A stretch of DNA of 59,443 bases from Rhodococcus sp. (in: high G+C Gram-positive bacteria) (GTDB taxonomy: Bacteria; Actinomycetota; Actinomycetes; Mycobacteriales; Mycobacteriaceae). Below are positions 8,556-19,218 of this stretch, piece by piece. The DNA lies in contig NZ_JAHFVG010000034.1 in assembly GCF_023264675.1 (NCBI RefSeq), forward strand, positions 1 to 59,443, given 5' to 3'. Each line of letters begins with the position of its first letter. Within the stretch, counting starts at the first letter, position 1. A program made the position numbers and the translations under genes. Below the pieces are notes generated by a model that made no database searches, was not told where the DNA came from, and saw only the letters and a list, made by a program, of their open reading frames with translations.

Positions 8556-11500
8556 ATGAAGCACACTCCGGGCCCCCAGGGCCTCTACGACCCCCGTAAC
8601 GAGCACGACTCCTGTGGTGTCGCGTTCGTTGTGGACATGCATGGTCGTCGTAGTCGAGACATCGTCGAGAAGGCCATCACCGCGCTGGTCAATCTCGAAC
8701 ATCGGGGCGCCGCCGGCTCCGAGCCCAATACCGGTGACGGCGCCGGAATCCTGATCCAGGTACCGGACGCGTTCTTCCGTGCCGTCGTGGATTTCGAGCT
8801 GCCCGCCGCGGGCGCATATGCCACCGGAGTTGCATTCCTTCCGCAGGGCCGCAACGACGCCGCGCGCGCATGCGAGGACGTCGAGAAGATCGTCGTCGAC
8901 GAGGGCATGACCGTTCTCGGGTGGCGTGAAGTTCCGACCGACGACTCCTCCCTCGGGGCGCTCGCGCGCGATGCGATGCCGACGTTCCGTCAATTGTTCT
9001 TCGCCGCTCCCGATCGGTCCGTTACCGACCTCGATCTCGAGCGCGCAGCCTTCGTCATCCGTAAGCGCGTCGAGCACGAACTCGGCGAAGAGGGTGCGGG
9101 CAAGGACGGCCCGGGCCGCGAGACCGTCTACTTCCCGTCGCTGTCCTCGCAGACGTTCGTCTACAAGGGCATGCTGACGACGCCTCAGCTCAAGGGCTTC
9201 TACCTCGATCTGCAAGACGATCGTGTGGAAAGTGCTCTGGGACTGGTGCATTCGCGCTTCTCCACCAACACGTTCCCGTCGTGGCCGCTGGCGCACCCGT
9301 TCCGCCGCGTCGCGCACAACGGTGAGATCAACACCGCCACCGGCAACGAGAACTGGATGCGTGCTCGTGAGGCACTCATCACCTCCGACGTCTTCGGCGG
9401 ACAGCAGGCGCTCGAAAAGATCTTCCCCGTCGTCACCCACGGGGCAAGTGACACAGCACGTTTCGACGAGGTCCTCGAGCTGCTGCACCTCGGTGGACGC
9501 AGCCTGCCGCACGCAGTGCTCATGATGATCCCGGAAGCGTGGGAGCGTCACGAGTCCATGGACCCCGCTCGTCGGGCGTTCTACAAGTACCACTCCGCTC
9601 TCATGGAGCCGTGGGACGGACCGGCCTCGGTCTGCTTCACCGACGGCACCGTCATCGGCGCGGTTCTCGACCGCAACGGCCTGCGCCCGAGCCGCCTCTG
9701 GGTCACCGACGACGGCCTCGTCGTCATGGCGTCCGAGGTCGGTGTCCTCGACATCGATCCGTCCAAGGTGGTCCGCAAGGTTCGACTCCAGCCCGGCCGT
9801 ATGTTCCTCGTGGACACCGCGCAGGGCCGGATCGTCTCCGACGACGAGATCAAGGACGAGCTCGCCGCCGAGCACCCGTACCAGCAGTGGCTCGACGAGG
9901 GTCTCACCGAGATCGACGATCTCCCCGAGCGCCCGCACGTCCACATGCCCCACGACCGCGTACTCATCCGTCAGCAGATCTTCGGTTACACCACCGAGGA
10001 ATTGAACGTTCTGGTCTCGCCGATGGCGAAGACCGGCGCCGAGGCCATCGGCTCGATGGGTACCGATACACCGATCGCCATCCTGTCGGCTCGCCCGCGG
10101 ATGCTCTTCGACTATTTCTCGCAGTTGTTCGCGCAGGTCACCAACCCGCCGCTCGACGCCATTCGCGAAGAGATCGTCACGAGCCTCGGCGGCACCATCG
10201 GACCCGAGGGCGACCTGCTCAACCCGGGCCCCGACGCGTGCAAGCAGATCGTGCTGCCCACGCCGATCCTGCACAACGACGACCTGGCCAAGCTCGTCCA
10301 CATCAACGACGAAGGCACCCAGGAAGGCCTGCGCTCGGTGGTCGTCCGCGGCCTCTATCCCGTCGCCGAGGGCGGCGAAGGTCTGCGTAAATCGTTGGAG
10401 GCCATCCGCGCTCAGGTGTCCGCTGCCATCTCCGGTGGCGCTCGTATCATCGTCCTCTCGGACCGTGAGTCGAGTGAGAAGCTGGCGCCGATCCCGTCGC
10501 TGCTCCTCACCTCGGCCGTGCACCACCACCTGGTGCGCGAGAAGACACGTACCAAGGTCGGACTGATCGTCGAAACCGGCGATGCCCGCGAGGTGCACCA
10601 CATGGCGCTGCTCATCGGCTTCGGTGCGGCAGCAGTCAACCCGTACATGGCCTTCGAGTCCATCGAGGACATGGTCGAGCGCGGCGCGCTGACCGACATC
10701 GACTTCGACAAGGCCGTCGGCAACTACATCAAGGCTGCGGGCAAGGGTGTGCTCAAGGTGATGTCCAAGATGGGCATCTCGACCCTCGCCTCCTACACCG
10801 GCGCCCAGCTGTTCCAGGTCATCGGCCTCTCGCAGGAACTGGTCGACGAGTACTTCACCGGACTCAACAGCCACCTCGGCGGCATCGATCTGGACCAGAT
10901 CGCGCAGGACGTGGCCACTCGCCACGGCGTCGCGTACCTGGAGAACCGTCAGGAACGCGCTCACCGCGAGCTCGAGACCGGCGGCGAGTACCAGTGGCGT
11001 CGCGAAGGGGAGTACCACCTCTTCAACCCGGACACCGTGTTCAAGCTTCAGCACTCCACTCGCACCGGTCAGTACGACGTCTTCAAGGAATACACGAAGA
11101 TGGTCGACGACCAGTCCGAGCGACTCGCATCGCTCCGCGGTCTGTTCCGCTTCAAGACCGAAGAGCGTCAGGCTATTTCGATCGACGAGGTCGAGCCTGC
11201 GTCGGAGATCGTCAAGCGTTTCTCGACGGGGGCGATGAGCTACGGCTCCATCTCCGCCGAGGCACACGAAACGCTCGCGATCGCCATGAACCGTCTCGGC
11301 GGCCGCTCGAACTCCGGTGAGGGCGGCGAGGACGTCTCGCGCTTCGAGCCGGACGAGAACGGTGACTGGCGTCGTAGTGCTATCAAGCAGGTGGCGTCGG
11401 GACGCTTCGGTGTCACCTCGCACTACCTGACCAACTGCACCGACATCCAGATCAAGATGGCGCAGGGAGCCAAGCCCGGTGAGGGCGGCCAGCTTCCGGC

Positions 11501-13145
11501 ACACAAGGTGTACCCCTGGGTCGCCGAGGTTCGGCACTCGACGCCAGGCGTCGGTCTGATCTCACCGCCGCCGCACCACGACATCTACTCGATCGAGGAT
11601 CTCGCTCAGCTGATCCACGACTTGAAGAACGCCAACCCGGCGGCTCGCATTCACGTGAAGCTCGTCTCCGAGGTCGGCGTCGGTACGGTCGCCGCGGGTG
11701 TCTCGAAGGCACACGCCGACGTGGTGCTCATCTCGGGTCACGACGGCGGAACCGGAGCAACGCCGCTCACGTCCGTCAAGCACGCCGGTGGACCGTGGGA
11801 GCTCGGCCTCGCCGAGACCCAGCAGACTCTGCTGCTCAACGGACTTCGCGATCGCATCGTCGTGCAGGTCGACGGTCAGCTCAAGACGGGCCGCGACGTC
11901 ATGGTTGCGGCACTGCTCGGCGGTGAGGAGTTCGGTTTCGCGACTGCACCTCTCGTCGTGTCGGGTTGCATCATGATGCGCGTCTGCCACCTGGACACAT
12001 GTCCGGTCGGTGTCGCGACTCAGAACCCGCTGCTGCGCAAGCGGTTCGCGGGCAAGCCCGAGTTCGTGGAGAACTTCTTCATGTTCATCGCCGAAGAGGT
12101 CCGCGAGCTCATGGCCGAACTCGGCTTCCGCACGCTCAACGAAGCTGTCGGTCAGGTAGCCCTTCTGGACACCACCGCCGCCAAGGATGCGTGGAAGGCC
12201 TCCAAGCTCGACCTGTCGCCGATCCTCGACGAGGTCGAGTCGGCCTTCATGAACCAGGACCTCTACAACACGGGCGTTCAGGATCACGGTCTCGACAAGG
12301 CTCTCGACATGCAGCTCATCGCGCAGAGCCGCAACGCTCTCGACAAGGGCGAGAAGGTCACGTTCGAGTCGAAGATCACCAACGTCAACCGTACCGTCGG
12401 CACCATGCTCGGCCACGAACTGACCAAGGCGTACGGCGGAGTCGGCTTGCCGGACAACACCATCGACATCACGTTCACCGGCTCGGCAGGCAACAGCTTC
12501 GGCGCGTTCGTGCCCTCGGGTATGACACTGCGTCTGCACGGCGACGCCAACGACTTCGTCGGCAAGGGCCTCTCCGGAGGTCGTTTGATCCTGCGCCCGT
12601 CGCTGAACGCTCCCAAGGGATTCGTCGCCGAGGACAACATCATCGGCGGAAACGTGTTCCTGTTCGGTGCGACGCAGGGTGAGGCACTCATCCGCGGAGT
12701 CGTCGGCGAGCGCTTCGGAGTCCGTAACTCCGGCGCGGTGGCCGTCGTCGAAGGCGTGGGTGACCACGGTTGCGAGTACATGACGGGCGGCAAGGTCGTC
12801 ATTCTGGGCGAGACCGGCCGTAACTTCGGGGCCGGCATGTCCGGCGGTGTCGCGTTCATCTTCGATCCGAACAAGACGTTCGAAGCGAACCTGAACACCG
12901 AGCTGGTCGACATCGAGAGCATCGAGGGCGACGAGTTCACCTGGCTCAAGGAAATCGTCACTCGTCACCACGACGAAACGGGATCCGAAGTCGCCGAGCG
13001 CATACTCGCGGATTGGTCCCAGCAGGTGAATCATTTCGTGAAGGTCATGCCTCGCGATTACAAGAAGGTACTGCTCGCCATCTCCGAAGCCGAGAAGAAC
13101 GGCGCGGATGTGGACGAGGCAATCATGGAGGCAGCTCGTGGGTGA
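8556..13145 (+). CDS. gltB: Glutamate synthase (NADPH) large subunit
   Basis: Transfers the amide of glutamine to 2-oxoglutarate to make two glutamates, completing the GS-GOGAT ammonia assimilation cycle. The 1529-aa protein starts [21 protein letters not shown]. The N-terminal nucleophile is C20, exposed after removal of a 19-residue propeptide. Order: glutamine amidotransferase (20 to ~430), central domain, FMN-binding synthase domain with 3Fe-4S cysteines C1138, C1144 and C1149 in [12 protein letters not shown], then the C-terminal GXGXG beta-helix domain. The ATG at 8556 has an AAGG site 7 bp upstream; an in-frame ATG at 8520 adds 12 unlikely residues. It overlaps gltD by 8 bp. Confidence 0.97.
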   Translation: MKHTPGPQGLYDPRNEHDSCGVAFVVDMHGRRSRDIVEKAITALVNLEHRGAAGSEPNTGDGAGILIQVPDAFFRAVVDFELPAAGAYATGVAFLPQGRNDAARACEDVEKIVVDEGMTVLGWREVPTDDSSLGALARDAMPTFRQLFFAAPDRSVTDLDLERAAFVIRKRVEHELGEEGAGKDGPGRETVYFPSLSSQTFVYKGMLTTPQLKGFYLDLQDDRVESALGLVHSRFSTNTFPSWPLAHPFRRVAHNGEINTATGNENWMRAREALITSDVFGGQQALEKIFPVVTHGASDTARFDEVLELLHLGGRSLPHAVLMMIPEAWERHESMDPARRAFYKYHSALMEPWDGPASVCFTDGTVIGAVLDRNGLRPSRLWVTDDGLVVMASEVGVLDIDPSKVVRKVRLQPGRMFLVDTAQGRIVSDDEIKDELAAEHPYQQWLDEGLTEIDDLPERPHVHMPHDRVLIRQQIFGYTTEELNVLVSPMAKTGAEAIGSMGTDTPIAILSARPRMLFDYFSQLFAQVTNPPLDAIREEIVTSLGGTIGPEGDLLNPGPDACKQIVLPTPILHNDDLAKLVHINDEGTQEGLRSVVVRGLYPVAEGGEGLRKSLEAIRAQVSAAISGGARIIVLSDRESSEKLAPIPSLLLTSAVHHHLVREKTRTKVGLIVETGDAREVHHMALLIGFGAAAVNPYMAFESIEDMVERGALTDIDFDKAVGNYIKAAGKGVLKVMSKMGISTLASYTGAQLFQVIGLSQELVDEYFTGLNSHLGGIDLDQIAQDVATRHGVAYLENRQERAHRELETGGEYQWRREGEYHLFNPDTVFKLQHSTRTGQYDVFKEYTKMVDDQSERLASLRGLFRFKTEERQAISIDEVEPASEIVKRFSTGAMSYGSISAEAHETLAIAMNRLGGRSNSGEGGEDVSRFEPDENGDWRRSAIKQVASGRFGVTSHYLTNCTDIQIKMAQGAKPGEGGQLPAHKVYPWVAEVRHSTPGVGLISPPPHHDIYSIEDLAQLIHDLKNANPAARIHVKLVSEVGVGTVAAGVSKAHADVVLISGHDGGTGATPLTSVKHAGGPWELGLAETQQTLLLNGLRDRIVVQVDGQLKTGRDVMVAALLGGEEFGFATAPLVVSGCIMMRVCHLDTCPVGVATQNPLLRKRFAGKPEFVENFFMFIAEEVRELMAELGFRTLNEAVGQVALLDTTAAKDAWKASKLDLSPILDEVESAFMNQDLYNTGVQDHGLDKALDMQLIAQSRNALDKGEKVTFESKITNVNRTVGTMLGHELTKAYGGVGLPDNTIDITFTGSAGNSFGAFVPSGMTLRLHGDANDFVGKGLSGGRLILRPSLNAPKGFVAEDNIIGGNVFLFGATQGEALIRGVVGERFGVRNSGAVAVVEGVGDHGCEYMTGGKVVILGETGRNFGAGMSGGVAFIFDPNKTFEANLNTELVDIESIEGDEFTWLKEIVTRHHDETGSEVAERILADWSQQVNHFVKVMPRDYKKVLLAISEAEKNGADVDEAIMEAARG

Positions 13146-14589
13146 CCCACAGGGATTTTTGAAGAACACTGTTCGCGAGCTGCCCAAGAGGCGGCCCGTC
13201 GACCTGCGTCTGATGGACTGGAAAGAGGTCTACGAGGACTTCTCGAAGGACACGCTCCAGACGCAGGCCAGCCGGTGCATGGACTGCGGTATTCCGTTCT
13301 GCCACAACGGCTGTCCCCTCGGGAACCTGATTCCCGAGTGGAACGACCTCGTGTTCAAGGACCGCTGGCGCGAGAGCATCGACCGTCTGCACGCCACCAA
13401 CAACTTCCCGGAGTTCACCGGGCGGCTGTGCCCGGCGCCGTGCGAGGCGTCGTGCGTCCTCGGTATCAACCAGGATCCGGTGACCATCAAGCAGGTCGAG
13501 GTCGAGATCATCGACAAGGCGTTCGCCGAAGGCTGGGTCACGCCGGTCTACCCGACGCACCTGACGGGTAAGACCGTTGCCGTCGTCGGATCCGGACCCG
13601 CCGGACTTGCTGCGGCGCAGCAGCTCACGCGGGCCGGTCACACCGTCACCGTGTTCGAGCGTGCCGACCGCATCGGAGGCCTCCTGCGTTACGGCATCCC
13701 CGAGTTCAAGATGGAGAAGCGCCACATCGACCGCCGTCTGGCACAGATGGAGGCCGAGGGCACGGTGTTCCGCACCGGCGTCGACGTCGGCGTCGATATC
13801 ACCGCCGACGAACTGAAGGCGCAGTTCGACGCCGTCGTGCTGTCCGGCGGAGCAACGGCATGGCGCGATCTGCCGATCGAAGGCCGCGAGAACGAGGGCA
13901 TCTACCAGGCGATGGAGTTCCTGCCGGGCGCGAACCGCGTGCAGCAGGGCGACTACGCCGAGCCTCCCGTGACAGCTGCGGGCAAGAAGGTCGTCATCAT
14001 CGGCGGCGGCGATACCGGCGCAGACTGCCTCGGCACCTCGCACCGTCAGGGCGCCGAAAGCGTCCACCAGTTCGAGATCATGGCTCGCCCGCCGGAAGAG
14101 CGCGCAACGTCCACCCCGTGGCCGCTGTACCCGCTGATGTACCGCGTCGCGTCCGCTCACGAAGAGGGCGGCGAGCGTGTCTTCTCCGTCAACACCGAGC
14201 GTTTCGTCGGCAAGGACGGCAAGGTCACCGCACTCGAAGCTCACGAGGTCGAGTTCAAGGCAGGCAAGTTCGAAAAGGTCGAGGGCAGTGAATTCACCCT
14301 CGAAGCGGATCTGGTTCTGCTCGCCATGGGCTTCGTCGGACCCGAGAAGCCGGGTCTGCTCACCGATCTCGGTGTGGATCTGAACGAGCGCGGCAACGTC
14401 GTTCGGTCGAGCGAGTGGGTCACCAACGTTCCCGGAGTGTTCGTGGCAGGCGACATGGGTCGCGGTCAGTCGCTCATCGTGTGGGCCATCGCCGAAGGCC
14501 GCTCCTGCGCGGCTGCCGTCGACACGTTCCTGCAGGGTGCGACGGCACTTCCGTCGCCGATCGTTCCGACTCAGGCGCCGCAGAGGTAG
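13138..14589 (+). CDS. gltD: Glutamate synthase small subunit
   Basis: Oxidises NADPH through FAD and passes electrons via Fe-S clusters to GltB. The protein is 483 aa. The GTG start at 13138 lies inside the end of gltB, with GGAGG just upstream, and gives [20 protein letters not shown]. The N-terminal cysteine cluster starts at C47, C50, C55 and C59, with a second set at CPAPCEASC. An FAD-binding fold ([15 protein letters not shown], near 145) and an NADPH-binding fold ([17 protein letters not shown], near 285) follow. It is translationally coupled to gltB and followed by a long-stem terminator. Confidence 0.97.
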   Translation: MGDPQGFLKNTVRELPKRRPVDLRLMDWKEVYEDFSKDTLQTQASRCMDCGIPFCHNGCPLGNLIPEWNDLVFKDRWRESIDRLHATNNFPEFTGRLCPAPCEASCVLGINQDPVTIKQVEVEIIDKAFAEGWVTPVYPTHLTGKTVAVVGSGPAGLAAAQQLTRAGHTVTVFERADRIGGLLRYGIPEFKMEKRHIDRRLAQMEAEGTVFRTGVDVGVDITADELKAQFDAVVLSGGATAWRDLPIEGRENEGIYQAMEFLPGANRVQQGDYAEPPVTAAGKKVVIIGGGDTGADCLGTSHRQGAESVHQFEIMARPPEERATSTPWPLYPLMYRVASAHEEGGERVFSVNTERFVGKDGKVTALEAHEVEFKAGKFEKVEGSEFTLEADLVLLAMGFVGPEKPGLLTDLGVDLNERGNVVRSSEWVTNVPGVFVAGDMGRGQSLIVWAIAEGRSCAAAVDTFLQGATALPSPIVPTQAPQR

Positions 14590-14604
14590 TTTTCGTTCGG
14601 CATC

Positions 14605-14645
14605 AATGGGCCATCGCAACGGTTGGACGGTTGCGGTGGTCCATT
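14605..14645 (+). terminator. Terminator hairpin after gltBD
   Basis: A 16-bp stem (arms 14605-14620 and 14630-14645, two G-U pairs) with a 9-nt loop lies 15 bp past the gltD stop. There is no clear poly-T tail, which is common in actinobacterial terminators. The remaining ~190 bp to the next gene hold its promoter; I see nothing else. Confidence 0.75.
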
Positions 14646-14834
14646 CATGCTGGGCGGGGGACGGGATGTGAGCGGAAAGCACGTTTTCGTCACCAGAACA
14701 TCCTTTTCGTTACACATCGTGACACGTCACAGTTTTAGGTAACATCTGTTCACCGATTGGGCATCGTTTCGACACAGGCGCCTGGCATCCTCGGGTTTCG
14801 AGTCGGAATCTCCACTGCAGTGAGGCCAGAAGAT

Positions 14835-15743
14835 ATGCGCGTGAAGAAGCTCGTTGCCACCATCGGATCCATCGCTGCCGTCCTGGCAGGAACCTCCGTG
14901 CTGTCGGCGCCCACTGCATCGGCCGATCCGGGGTGCCCCGACCTGTACGTCGTCGCGATTCCTGGCACCTGGGAGACGAGTTCCGGCGCCGCGCCCAAGC
15001 CAGGAATGTTGACGGCCGTCACCGACCGCATCGACGGTTCCGGCATCAGAACCGATTACGTGTCGTATCCGGCGACCGCGTTCCCGTGGGAGGGCGGCGT
15101 CTACGGCGAGTCGCGAGCAGTCGCGACCGCCAACGCAGGTGGCATGTTGGCCGCGATGGCCTCGCAGTGCGGCGCAACGAAGTTCGGCATCATCGGCTAC
15201 AGCCAGGGCGCCGATGCCGCGGGTGACCTCGCTGCCTCGATCGGGACGGGACTCGGCGTCGTGCCGGCCGACCGAGTGGCTGCGGTCGGGCTGATCTCGG
15301 ATCCGAAGCGCTCGGACAGCGACGCGCTTGTCGGCCCCGAGGTCGTGGGCACCGGCGTCGGAGGCCCTCGCGTCGGTGGGTTCGGCTACGTCAGCCCTGT
15401 CGTCAAGACGTTCTGTGCCGTAGGCGATCTGTACTGCTCGACGCCGAAGGACGACTATGTGGCGCGCCTCGCCGGCTTCCTCGCAGTGTCCTCGGATCCG
15501 ACGCCCGACGTCGTCGCCCAGGCACAGCAGGACGCACAGGTGCTACTCGGTGACATCGCCTCCGCGGGCGGTTTGCCGGTGCTTCAGGGTCAGTTGTCCG
15601 ACCAGGCAAACGAGCAACGTCGCCGCGAGATCGAGGCGTTCTACCGCTCGGGCATCCACCAGGAATACGGCTCGTACACAGTCGATTCGAACGGGACGAG
15701 CGCAACGACGTGGCTCGCGAACTACTTGCGTGACAGCGTCTAG
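14835..15743 (+). CDS. Secreted cutinase-family alpha/beta serine hydrolase
   Basis: Probably an exported esterase or lipase of the cutinase / PE-PPE-domain hydrolase superfamily. The 302-aa protein starts MRVKKLVATIGSIAAVLAG. It has a Sec signal peptide with an AXA site, giving cleavage after A30 (ASA-DPGCPD). The nucleophile motif GYSQG has S123. The later VKTFCAVGDLYCSTP segment fits the paired cysteine and acid position of cutinases. The upstream in-frame GTG or ATG at 14757 would bury the signal peptide, so I use 14835. The substrate is unknown. Its stop overlaps the stop of the convergent MFS gene within a shared CTAG. Confidence 0.8.
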   Translation: MRVKKLVATIGSIAAVLAGTSVLSAPTASADPGCPDLYVVAIPGTWETSSGAAPKPGMLTAVTDRIDGSGIRTDYVSYPATAFPWEGGVYGESRAVATANAGGMLAAMASQCGATKFGIIGYSQGADAAGDLAASIGTGLGVVPADRVAAVGLISDPKRSDSDALVGPEVVGTGVGGPRVGGFGYVSPVVKTFCAVGDLYCSTPKDDYVARLAGFLAVSSDPTPDVVAQAQQDAQVLLGDIASAGGLPVLQGQLSDQANEQRRREIEAFYRSGIHQEYGSYTVDSNGTSATTWLANYLRDSV

Positions 15744-17293
15744 CTCTTGGCGGTGGTCGTTCGACCGCGGAACAACAGGTAGATCACGACCGAACTGACT
15801 GCCATCAGCACCGCACTCCACACCGCGGCCAGATTCAGACCGTCGACGAAGCTCGAGGCAGCGAGATCACGCAATGCGTCGGCGAACGGCGGCGGAAGGT
15901 AATCCGCGACGGCCATGCCGCCGCCGATTGTTTCCGACGCCGGGCCTGCGACCTCGGGTGGGGTGTCGAGCGGTAGCGAGCCCTGAACGCCGTGGCGATA
16001 GACGGTGGTACCGATGGTGCCCAGGATTGCGATGCCGACGGCGCCGCCGAGTTCGGCCCCGGTCTCGGACAATGCCGATGCGGCACCGGCCTTCTCGGGA
16101 GCTGCCGCAGTCAGCACGATGTCGGAGTTCAGGGTCGATGCGGCTCCGACGCCGAGGGTGATCAGCGACATCCCGACGATCATCAGCGGGATTCCGGAAT
16201 CCGCGCCGACGAAGTGCAGCGTCAGTGAGCCTGCGGCGATCAGCAGCAGCCCGCCCGCGATGATGGTGCCGGTCGGGATGATCTTGCTCAGGCTGGGTGA
16301 GAACACCGCGCCCGCTGCTGCTGCGACGGCAGGGATCAGCAGCCACAGGCCTGCCGCGAGCGGCCCGAGACCGACGATCAGTTGCAGATACTGCGAGGCG
16401 AACAAACTGAACCCGGTGAGCGCGAAGATCACCAGAAACTGCACCAGAACCGCTGCCGTGAAGGCACGTTCGGTGAAGAGTGAGATGTCGATCAGTGGGT
16501 CGGTGCCTCGCCGCTGGCGGAGGACGAAGAAGAACCCGAGGATGAGTCCGGCCACGGCAGTGGTGATGGTGGTTCCGTCGAAGCCGTCCTGGGCGCCGTG
16601 CTTGATGGCGTAGACGATGCTCAGCATCGCCGCGACCGACAGAATCACGCTGACGGGGTCGAAGCGCCCGGGGTGCGGATCTTTGAACTCGGGGACCAGC
16701 AACGGCGCCGCGATCAACAACACGATCATCACGGGGATGTTGACGAGGAACACCGAACCCCACCAGAAATGTTCGAGCAGAAAGCCTCCGATGACGGGTC
16801 CGATGGCGCCGCCGCCGGCGAAACCGGCTGTCCAGAAACCGATTGCTTCCTTGCGCTGAGCCGGATCGTGAAACATGTTGCGGATCAACGAGAGCGTGCT
16901 CGGCGCAATGGTCGCGCCGCCGACTCCCAGCAGAGCTCTGGCGACGAGCAGCATCTCCGGGGACGTCGAGAATGCGGCGATCAGCGAGGCGGCGCCGAAG
17001 ACGAGCGCGCCGATCATGAGCAGCCGTCGTCGTCCGATGCGGTCGCCCACCGACCCCATCGTGATGAGCAGTCCGGCGAGGAAGAATCCGTACAGGTCGA
17101 GGATCCAGAGAGTCTGGTTGCTGCTCGGTTCCAGATCGGCGACCACGGCAGGCAACGCCAGGTACAGCACCGATATGTCCATCGACACCAGCAGGATGGG
17201 GATGACCAGGACACTGAGGCCGAGCCAGTCCTTGCGCCCCGCCTTGCCCTGGCCGGTGCTGCCCTGGTCGTCTTCACTGCTGCGGTGGCTCAC
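15740..17293 (-). CDS. DHA2-family MFS drug/proton efflux transporter
   Basis: Predicted 14-helix antiporter of the EmrB/QacA/SmvA type in the cytoplasmic membrane, 517 aa. Family motifs visible include GSVGDRIGRRRLLMIG (MFS motif A) and the helix 5 region GPVIGGFLLEHFWWGSVFLVNIP. The start is GTG at 17293 with GAAGGGA 7-8 bp upstream. No local transcription regulator is linked to it, but the 92-bp divergent gap to the next gene is full of palindromes. Substrate unknown; SmvA-like proteins export cationic compounds. Confidence 0.87.
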   Translation of the reverse strand: MSHRSSEDDQGSTGQGKAGRKDWLGLSVLVIPILLVSMDISVLYLALPAVVADLEPSSNQTLWILDLYGFFLAGLLITMGSVGDRIGRRRLLMIGALVFGAASLIAAFSTSPEMLLVARALLGVGGATIAPSTLSLIRNMFHDPAQRKEAIGFWTAGFAGGGAIGPVIGGFLLEHFWWGSVFLVNIPVMIVLLIAAPLLVPEFKDPHPGRFDPVSVILSVAAMLSIVYAIKHGAQDGFDGTTITTAVAGLILGFFFVLRQRRGTDPLIDISLFTERAFTAAVLVQFLVIFALTGFSLFASQYLQLIVGLGPLAAGLWLLIPAVAAAAGAVFSPSLSKIIPTGTIIAGGLLLIAAGSLTLHFVGADSGIPLMIVGMSLITLGVGAASTLNSDIVLTAAAPEKAGAASALSETGAELGGAVGIAILGTIGTTVYRHGVQGSLPLDTPPEVAGPASETIGGGMAVADYLPPPFADALRDLAASSFVDGLNLAAVWSAVLMAVSSVVIYLLFRGRTTTAKS

Positions 17294-17309
17294 GATTTCC
17301 CTTCAGCCG

Positions 17310-17366
17310 ATGAGGAGGTCCTCATGACGGTACCGTCGGAACTTCAGGTTGCTGTGAAAGGCAACC
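17310..17366. promoter_or_regulatory. Three adjacent palindromes in a divergent promoter
   Basis: The gap between the DHA2 pump and the monooxygenase gene contains ATGAGGAGGTCCTCAT (17310-17325), the perfect 12-bp palindrome GACGGTACCGTC (17326-17337), and the inverted repeat GGTTGC/GCAACC (17347-17352 and 17361-17366). They are likely operators for one or more repressors encoded elsewhere. Confidence 0.6.
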
Positions 17367-17385
17367 AATCCGGAGAGGAAAAATT

Positions 17386-17682
17386 GTGCTCAGTGATCTG
17401 AAGGTCGTCGCAACGATCACCGCGAAGCCTGAGTCCGTGGATGCAGTGCGCGCCGGCTTGGCGGCTCTCGCTGCGGAGTCGCTTCACGAGGACGGCAACG
17501 TCTCGTACGAACTGTTCGAATCGGGCTCGGAGCCCGGCACGTTCGTCACCATCGAGGTGTGGCGTTCGGAGGACGATCTGGACGCTCACATGCAGTCACC
17601 GCACCTTCAGAAGGCGCTCGGCGAATTCGGCGAGCATCTCGCCTCGCCGCCTGCCATCCATCCGCTACGCGTGGTCCGGTAG
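17386..17682 (+). CDS. Antibiotic biosynthesis monooxygenase (ABM/YgiN-like) domain protein
   Basis: Small dimeric ferredoxin-like-fold protein of 98 aa. Members act as quinol or polyketide monooxygenases or have unknown roles. The body has the family pattern: VVATITAKPESVDAVRAGL at the first strand and helix, SYELFESGSEPGTFVTIEVW in the middle and the HMQSPHLQKALGEF helix. The start is GTG at 17386 with GGAGAGG 7 bp upstream. It is divergent from the DHA2 pump and ends 18 bp inside the convergent YhgE-like gene. Pairing of a small monooxygenase with a pump suggests detoxification, but this is inference. Confidence 0.82.
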   Translation: MLSDLKVVATITAKPESVDAVRAGLAALAAESLHEDGNVSYELFESGSEPGTFVTIEVWRSEDDLDAHMQSPHLQKALGEFGEHLASPPAIHPLRVVR

Positions 17683-19131
17683 CTCGTTCGTCGTCGTTCC
17701 GGTCTTGTAGACGAGACCGGATACGGCGAGGAGCACCACGGTGAGGGCGACGGCCAACCATCCGGTCGACGTCAGCTGCCCATAGCCGATCTCGCGAGCA
17801 CCCGCCGCGGTGTAGGCCATCGGCATGAACGCCGACAGGTGCCCCCAGATGGCCGCGCTCGAGGCATAGGCAGCGCCGCACACCACGACCTGCACCAGGA
17901 GCAGAGCCACATTGACTGCTTGCCCGACGGCTGCGCCGAGCAGTCTTTGGATGGCTCCGGCCGCGGCCAGGTAAGCGGCGGCGGAGACGACGAGGAAGGC
18001 TCCTGCCCCGAGCAGCGCTCCGATCGAGGCGTCCGGTGCGGTGAACGCGAACGCCAGAGCCGCGCAGATACCGACAGCGAGAACAGCGACTGCCGCCGCC
18101 ACCCAACGCAACCTGGCATCACGGCTCAGCACGCGCACGAGACTGATCGCGCCGATGGCACCGACGGCGACGAGAGCGGCGATGAGATACGGCGCGCTCG
18201 GAGAGACACCGCCGGCAGCGGACGCCGTCGTTTCCGTGCCCGCTGCGGCGGGTGCCGCAACATCACCGGCGGCGAGTTCCTTGGCCGTCGGGAGACCGGC
18301 GGATGCATCCTGCACGTTGGTCGCGATGCCGCTGACGATTCCCGATACCGGGCCGACTGCCGTCACCAGTTGATCGGTGCCTGCGCGCAGTTGAACGCCG
18401 CCGTCGTCGAGCTGACCGAGCCCGTCACGGAGTTGCACGGTGGCATCACCGAGTTGACCTGTCGCGGTGAGGAATTGGCTCGACGGGTCGGTGAGTTCGC
18501 CGGAGAGCTGCCGAGCACCGTCCTTCAGCATGGTCAGTTGATCGAGTGTGGACGGTCCGAAGCCCTGCGTGTTCAACGTGTCGATGACGGATCGGATCTG
18601 ACCGGAGATCGCATCGGAGCCCGGGTGTGGGAAGCTGTCCACCTGCTGTGCCGTTGCTTCGAGCGAGGCAGTGAATTCGGCTTGTTGATCACCGAACGCC
18701 GACAGTCGGTCGACCAGCTGGTCGACGCCGCCGCTGATCTGCGATGCACCGTCGCCGAGTTGGCCGATGCCGTCGCGGTATTGGCCGAAGCCGTCGGCGA
18801 GTTGAATCGTGCCGTCGTGTGCCTGGGTGATCCCGTCCGCGAGTTGGACGACACCGTCGTTGAGCTGCTTGCCGCCGTCGGTCAGCTGGGAGACGCCGCC
18901 GGAGAGGAAGCTGATGGGTAGACCGGCCGCCTGCAGGCTCTTGCGCGAATCGGCGAGAGGGTCGCCGCCGGATGTTTCCGGGGCGGCAGCGGTCGAGCCT
19001 GCCGGTGCGGCCTCGGTGTCCGGGCTCAGGTCGTATCCAGCGCCGAGCGCAAACGCTCCGGCTGCCACCAACGGAAATGCGATGGCGACGAGTGCGGCGG
19101 ACGGCTTGGCGAGAATGCGAAATTTACCCAT
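17665..19131 (-). CDS. YhgE/Pip-like membrane protein
   Basis: Member of the YhgE/phage infection protein-like group, 488 aa. There is one N-terminal membrane helix (about 12-32). An extracellular region of about 230 residues follows, made of repeats of the form QLxDGxxQL (for example QLNDGVVQLADGITQ, about residues 75-265) that should form long helices. A C-terminal block of about five to six membrane helices (about 310-475) resembles an ABC-2-type permease half. The start ATG at 19131 has CAGGA upstream. Roles proposed for the family include export and phage adsorption; none is established here. Confidence 0.78.
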   Translation of the reverse strand: MGKFRILAKPSAALVAIAFPLVAAGAFALGAGYDLSPDTEAAPAGSTAAAPETSGGDPLADSRKSLQAAGLPISFLSGGVSQLTDGGKQLNDGVVQLADGITQAHDGTIQLADGFGQYRDGIGQLGDGASQISGGVDQLVDRLSAFGDQQAEFTASLEATAQQVDSFPHPGSDAISGQIRSVIDTLNTQGFGPSTLDQLTMLKDGARQLSGELTDPSSQFLTATGQLGDATVQLRDGLGQLDDGGVQLRAGTDQLVTAVGPVSGIVSGIATNVQDASAGLPTAKELAAGDVAAPAAAGTETTASAAGGVSPSAPYLIAALVAVGAIGAISLVRVLSRDARLRWVAAAVAVLAVGICAALAFAFTAPDASIGALLGAGAFLVVSAAAYLAAAGAIQRLLGAAVGQAVNVALLLVQVVVCGAAYASSAAIWGHLSAFMPMAYTAAGAREIGYGQLTSTGWLAVALTVVLLAVSGLVYKTGTTTNELPDHA

Positions 19132-19218
19132 GGTGGTCCTGAGGCTAACCGGCCTCGGTACCCGCCTCGGACGTTCGCGGACTCGTACGAGTGGATATTG
19201 CGGCAGTGACCAGGCTCT

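Noticed and set aside
8550..11537. 995-codon open frame antisense to gltB
   Set aside because: gltB is unmistakable on the other strand; the frame has no recognisable motif and no start signal.
11562..14682. 541- and 519-codon frames antisense to gltB and gltD
   Set aside because: Shadows of conserved genes, no motifs.
17665..19131. Phage receptor or prophage remnant near the YhgE/Pip-like gene
   Set aside because: No integrase, attachment repeats or phage genes nearby; the family is chromosomal in many Gram-positive bacteria.
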